From contig JAGYLB010000096.1 of the NCBI GenBank assembly GCA_018401055.1, forward strand, positions 1 to 38,878: a DNA stretch of 38,878 nt, given 5' to 3'. The notes beneath the pieces were generated by a model. The model was not told where the DNA came from. It worked only from the letters and a program-made list of their open reading frames with translations, and made no database searches. Both the position numbers and the translations under genes were made by a program. Origin of the DNA: Roseicyclus sp. (GTDB taxonomy: Bacteria; Pseudomonadota; Alphaproteobacteria; Rhodobacterales; Rhodobacteraceae). This document shows positions 35,467 through 38,878 of the stretch, in pieces (position 1 is the first letter of the stretch; each line of letters opens with the position of its first letter).

Positions 35467-36947
35467 ATGATGACCGGGACAGTGACGGCGCAGCCAAAGG
35501 CGCGCATCTCAAACCATATCGCGCGTATCGCGGACAAGCCCAACACCGTGATCGCGGCGCTGGTCTTGTCGACCTGCGTGGCGGCCGTCGCCGGCTATGT
35601 CGTGACCTCACGTGCGTTTTCCTATCTGGCCACGCCCACGGAGCTCAGCGGTGTAGACACGCCCCTGCGACCTGTCCCGCGCCCCGTCGCGCAAGTGCGC
35701 GCCGTCATCCTGCCCGTCGACGCGCCTACCCTTGCGCTCGATTTCGACGATCCGGAGGTGGCGCGCGCCGCGCCCGCCCAGCTTGCAGCCGCCGACTCTG
35801 CCCGAACCGCCGCGTGCGATCATGCCCGTCACCATCGTGCAGGGGCCGTCCCGCTGTCGTCCCGCCGCAGCGCCCGACGCGCGGCTCCGGCCTCGTTGCG
35901 CTGGCCGACGGGTTGACCGCCGCCCGTGCCCTCGGCCTGCCCGGCCCGGTCGCCCGCCCCGACGCGCCGGTCGCAGCACCCGTCCGCGTCGCGGCGCTGC
36001 GCCCTGCCCTGCGCCCGGTGACCCTGTCGACGCGCGCGCCCGCCGACGCCGAAGCCGAGGCTGAAATCGTGCTGGCCGCAGCCACCATGCCCGAGGTTGA
36101 GCCCCGCCCCCGCCTGTCGGACCCTGCTGCCGCCGCGCACGGCGCAAACCCCTGTTCGCCGCAACTGGCGCGCGAGATCCCGCGCCGTCCGGGCAATGCC
36201 GCAAGCGGCGCCGCCGTCATGGCCGCCGTCGGCAATGGCAGCGGCAACGCACGCGATACGGCACTGGTGGCCGAGGCGTTGCGCGGACAACATCCCGAGC
36301 CATCTGCGCGACCTCCAGCCGGTCGAGTTCACCGGCGTGGTCGGCGGACGGCAGACCCAGATCACCATCTGCGTCACACCCGATTACCTTGCCATCGGGT
36401 CGGATGCCGATCATGTCCGCGTGCCACTAAGGCCTGCTCCGCGGCGCTGCGGGTGGCCGATGCCTTTGACATGATGCTGCCCACGACGCGCATGGTCGAC
36501 GCGATCTATGCGCAGGCAGATGTGCGCGTCTCGCCCTCGCCCATGCCGCCGACCTCGGGGCCATGTCTTCAACCGAGTATTTCTGCGCCACAAGCGCGAC
36601 TGTCGCGGCGCAATTCGCCCGCGCAGGCCTCACGCCCTGGCCTGCTGGTTGCGGGCCACAAAAGGATGTCGTGATCGCCAACAGGCTGGCCAATGCGCCG
36701 GGCCGCGTGGCGATCTATGGCTGGCACCGGTCGAACGGCGACCTGATCCAGCCCCTGTCGACCGTGCATGGCGAATATTGCACGCCGATTACAGCCATGG
36801 CGTGCGGCTGGTCGCGCGCACGGCTTATGTCAAGCGGGCGCGCGGTCGATCTGCGCGGGCTTTTGACCGACGGGCAATATGCTGGGCCTGCTCAACAGCG
36901 ACGGGCCGCTCAGCAGCACGACGGTCAGGTTGGCCGCACTTCGGTAG
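35467..36947 (+). CDS. Conserved exported or membrane-anchored protein of unknown function, frame broken many times
   Basis: Starts MMTGTVTAQPKARISNHIAR with one membrane segment, TVIAALVLSTCVAAVAGYVV. A Pro/Ala-rich linker follows (VEPRPRLSDPAA end). The C-terminal half holds conserved-looking pieces in changing frames: VEFTGVVGGRQTQITICVTP, AALRVADAFDMMLPTTRMVD, DVVIANRLANAPGRVAIYGW, HADYSHGVRLVARTAYV and GPLSSTTVRLAALR, stopping at TAG 36945-36947. Breaks fall near 35790, 35870, 36290, 36430, 36560, 36650, 36780, 36830 and 36885. The GHK-to-YSHGVRLV part resembles a conserved secreted family with no known function. It starts 133 bp after the polyprenyl-arabinose operon; whether it belongs with it is unknown. 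Confidence 0.55.
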
Positions 36948-36957
36948 CCAACGCAGC

Positions 36958-37000
36958 GGAAAAACTGCAATTTTTCCAACCGGAAAAACTGCAGTTTTCC
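36958..37000. terminator. Two tandem palindromes after the unknown gene, probable bidirectional terminator
   Basis: GGAAAAACTGCAATTTTTCC (36958-36977) is a 7-bp stem with a 6-base loop. GGAAAACTGCAGTTTTCC (36983-37000, preceded by one extra G/A step) is a perfect palindrome. The two are near-copies 4 bp apart, 11 bp after TAG 36947. A-runs and T-runs flank both stems, so they can end transcripts from either side. Confidence 0.65.
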
Positions 37001-37007
37001 GATCCCC

Positions 37008-37175
37008 TTACCCCACATCGCGGAAGCAGCGAAAGCCCAGTTGGTAGTTCCGGTGGCTGCCCTCCGAACATCACCCGGCTGCCGTGCCAGAAGGTGCACG
37101 CCAAGCGCGACCAGTGCTCATGCGCGCGGATCTGTTAGCCGCCCTGTGGAACCACGACCCTTCGTCTCGGTCACG
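37008..37175 (-). pseudogene. SUMF1 / formylglycine-generating-enzyme-like C-terminal fragment
   Basis: Minus-strand pieces in different frames read RVVPQGG, then AHEHWSRLACTFWHGSRVMF, then EGSHRNYQLGFRCFRDVG ending at TAA 37010-37008. N-Y-Q-L-G-F-R-C is the typical end of SUMF1-domain proteins (oxygenases and relatives that often carry R-V-x-R-G-G-S-W before it). At least two indels and an internal stop are present. The upstream part of the domain was not found. It is either a decayed gene or a gene hit by the same indel errors seen elsewhere. Confidence 0.45.
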
Positions 37176-38878
37176 CCCGGCGTGGTCATTTGACTATGTC
37201 AGTCCTCAGAGGCGGCGGTTCGCGCCATCCCAGCCGGCATTGCCGTCCGCCGTCATCGACCCCCAAGAGGCGACCGGCGTTCAGGGCATTGCTCGGATGA
37301 TGTTCGAGGCCCCACATCAGTCGACCGCACCCGCGCGGTCCACTGCAGGCTGATTCTTAGAGCTGCCCCGTGGCGCAGTTATCGGATCACTTTGACCAAT
37401 GGAAAGAGTGCTGACGTATTGCGCGCGGCGTTGCCGGACCATGCGTCGTCATTCAAGCCGCCGGCTGAGCGCTCATCTGGATCAGGTCAGGATAATCAGG
37501 CAGCAACGGCGCCCGCCAGTGCCCCTTCCCACATCATGGGCGTGCGATCCACTTCCCTCAGCGGCGCAAGGTTACTGCCCAGCTCTGTTCTTTTACACCA
37601 GACATCCACTGGATGCATTATGGAGATATTTGGATATTCAGATTATGCTTGGCCTGAATAGCTGTGTCCTTTCAAACAGGTCTGCAGATCATAAAAAGCA
37701 GCGCCTGAAGGCTGCTGGATCCGCTCATATTCGCAGTTGCATTCCAGCTGCTCTACTGAACCTGCTCGACCACCGCCACTGGCCCGCGCCCGCCGCCTCT
37801 TTGGGCGTCAGGGGAGGGTTTGGCGGGGCGGCAGCCAAGGTTACCCTACTAATCAGCCATTGAAGGCCGAGGCCGCAAGATCAGCCGGATCGGCCCCAGT
37901 CTCGGGCCTCAGCGAAGAGAAGGGACGCCGCCGCCACCTCTTGCATCTGGCGAAACATCACCTCGACGGTCGGCCAGCGTCCGCGCCCGCGGGCTAGAAT
38001 GCGACTACTGCAGCCAAGGTGCCAGTCTCAGGATCAGTCAGGTCGAACTGTCAGATCCATCATACAAAGGTGGAAATCGCGTTGATTGCCTCGATCGATC
38101 TTCGCCGCCGGATCTGGCTCTCCGCTTACACGCGCACGAGGTGGCGGTTTCCGAGATCACCATCCTCACCTGGGTGTGAGCCATAGTAGGTCCAGCTCCA
38201 CAGCTCGCCAGTAGCCAACGCTAGCCATCGCGTAGTCACGTTGATGAGCCACAGAAGGTCCGCGCCATGCCCGACAGCGTGGCTCCCGAGAGAAACCGGT
38301 AATACCCAGGTCAGGAACTGCGCCCCTCCACCGTCTGAAAGGCCGAAGGCACGGCACCGGGTGCGCGGAGTTTCGCCTCGACCGGACGTGACCAGCAATT
38401 CCACCGCCCCCGCGACGTGACGCTGGATGGCACCACGTTTATCTGATCAGGTACGCCATTCTGACGCGCTGTACGGATGATTCATCAAGATACCATGCCT
38501 CCTCCGTCGGTGCATGCCGACTGGTGCCATCGTCAGGCCACACATAGAGGCTGGCTGGCGAGTTCAGCCAGAAGCCGGGAAGCGGCACGCCATGGGTCAG
38601 ACCCCGTAGTGATGCTTCCCCAGTTGAAGAGGTCGCGCTTCAATCATCGGGCCACTTAGGCCCGTGTTCGCAGCCCAGACCCACCAGGCGAAGAGTCGCC
38701 GCCACCGTTTGTAAAAATCGGGGCAAAGAGCGTACGTTGAAGACCAGCCGGATCGGGGCGGTCCCGATCGTCAGGCCAGGTCACCGTCAAGACACCGCCC
38801 CACGCGCCGGGGGACCCGGCGACCAAAAGCCCATCGCGGGATGGTCCGTGCTGACCTCACCAATGATCTCCGTTGCGC
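37176..38878. other. Right-end stretch, no gene recognised
   Basis: Frames on both strands are short (none above about 155 residues) and I recognise no domain, RNA gene or insertion sequence. Phrases such as ALATGELWSWTYYGSHPG (minus, near 38170-38225) and GLTHGVPLPGFWLNSP (minus, near 38560-38610) look protein-like but cannot be joined. It may be decayed accessory DNA or low-quality sequence. Confidence 0.45.

Noticed and set aside
10072..36947. Programmed frameshifting or wholesale gene decay as the cause of broken frames
   Set aside because: Breaks have no common slippery site or stimulatory structure and hit essential genes such as prfA; single-base corrections restore normal family proteins.
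38126..38404. GELWSWTYYGSHPG as a SUMF1 GNVWEW-type motif
   Set aside because: It lies 1 kb from the SUMF1 C-terminal fragment and neighbouring residues do not fit the domain.
1..38878. CRISPR array or clear insertion sequence
   Set aside because: No regularly spaced direct repeats with unique spacers and no intact transposase or terminal inverted repeats were seen.

Overview
The window looks like chromosome of a GC-rich alphaproteobacterium, most probably Rhodobacterales/Rhodobacteraceae. This is inferred from gene content: the DUF4167 protein, a GapR-like DUF2312 protein, the prfA-prmC order, a MaoC-Pta fusion coupled to ackA, and overall protein character. No taxonomic marker such as 16S rRNA is present.

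Region 1 (1-9004) looks like accessory DNA: visibly AT-richer, gene-sparse and mosaic. It holds the start of a type I restriction-modification methylase gene (hsdM, cut by the left edge). Next come a truncated tyrosine integrase and a broken replication-initiator fragment, joined back to back at about 1723. A surface-polysaccharide set follows: two FkbM methyltransferases, a family-2 glycosyltransferase, an AsnB-type amidotransferase and another methyltransferase. The region ends at the 3' end of a tRNA-Thr gene (9005-9080, minus). A 16-bp perfect copy of that tRNA's 3' end lies at 1199-1214, beside the integrase stop codon but inverted relative to the tRNA.

Region 2 (9200-18678) is core-like chromosome. 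It has a conserved unknown with a GNAT acetyltransferase, a GapR-like protein, a small membrane protein and RsmA. A minus-strand run follows: MaoC-Pta, AckA, DUF1499, PrfA, PrmC and DUF4167.

Region 3 (18977-29685) starts with a cold-shock gene and its terminator. It continues with a FAH-family hydrolase divergent from an SDR/beta-hydroxyacid dehydrogenase/acyltransferase/CdsA-like operon. A complete oligopeptide-type ABC importer (binding protein, two permeases, double ATPase) and an AhpD-like protein end it.

Region 4 (29720-36947) has a Sel1-repeat protein and then a tightly coupled four-gene operon: HAD-UbiA, GtrA, DprE1-like and DprE2-like. Each junction is a 4-nt overlap. This matches in order and content the mycobacterial enzymes that make polyprenyl-phosphoryl-D-arabinose, and it is the most interesting system here. 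A conserved unknown exported protein follows. The last 1.9 kb hold only a decayed SUMF1-like fragment.

A general caution: at least 15 genes right of 10 kb, including the essential prfA, rsmA and prmC, are broken by single-base indels, many at short homopolymers. I read these as sequencing or assembly errors rather than gene decay, and I give each gene its reconstructed span and the break positions.
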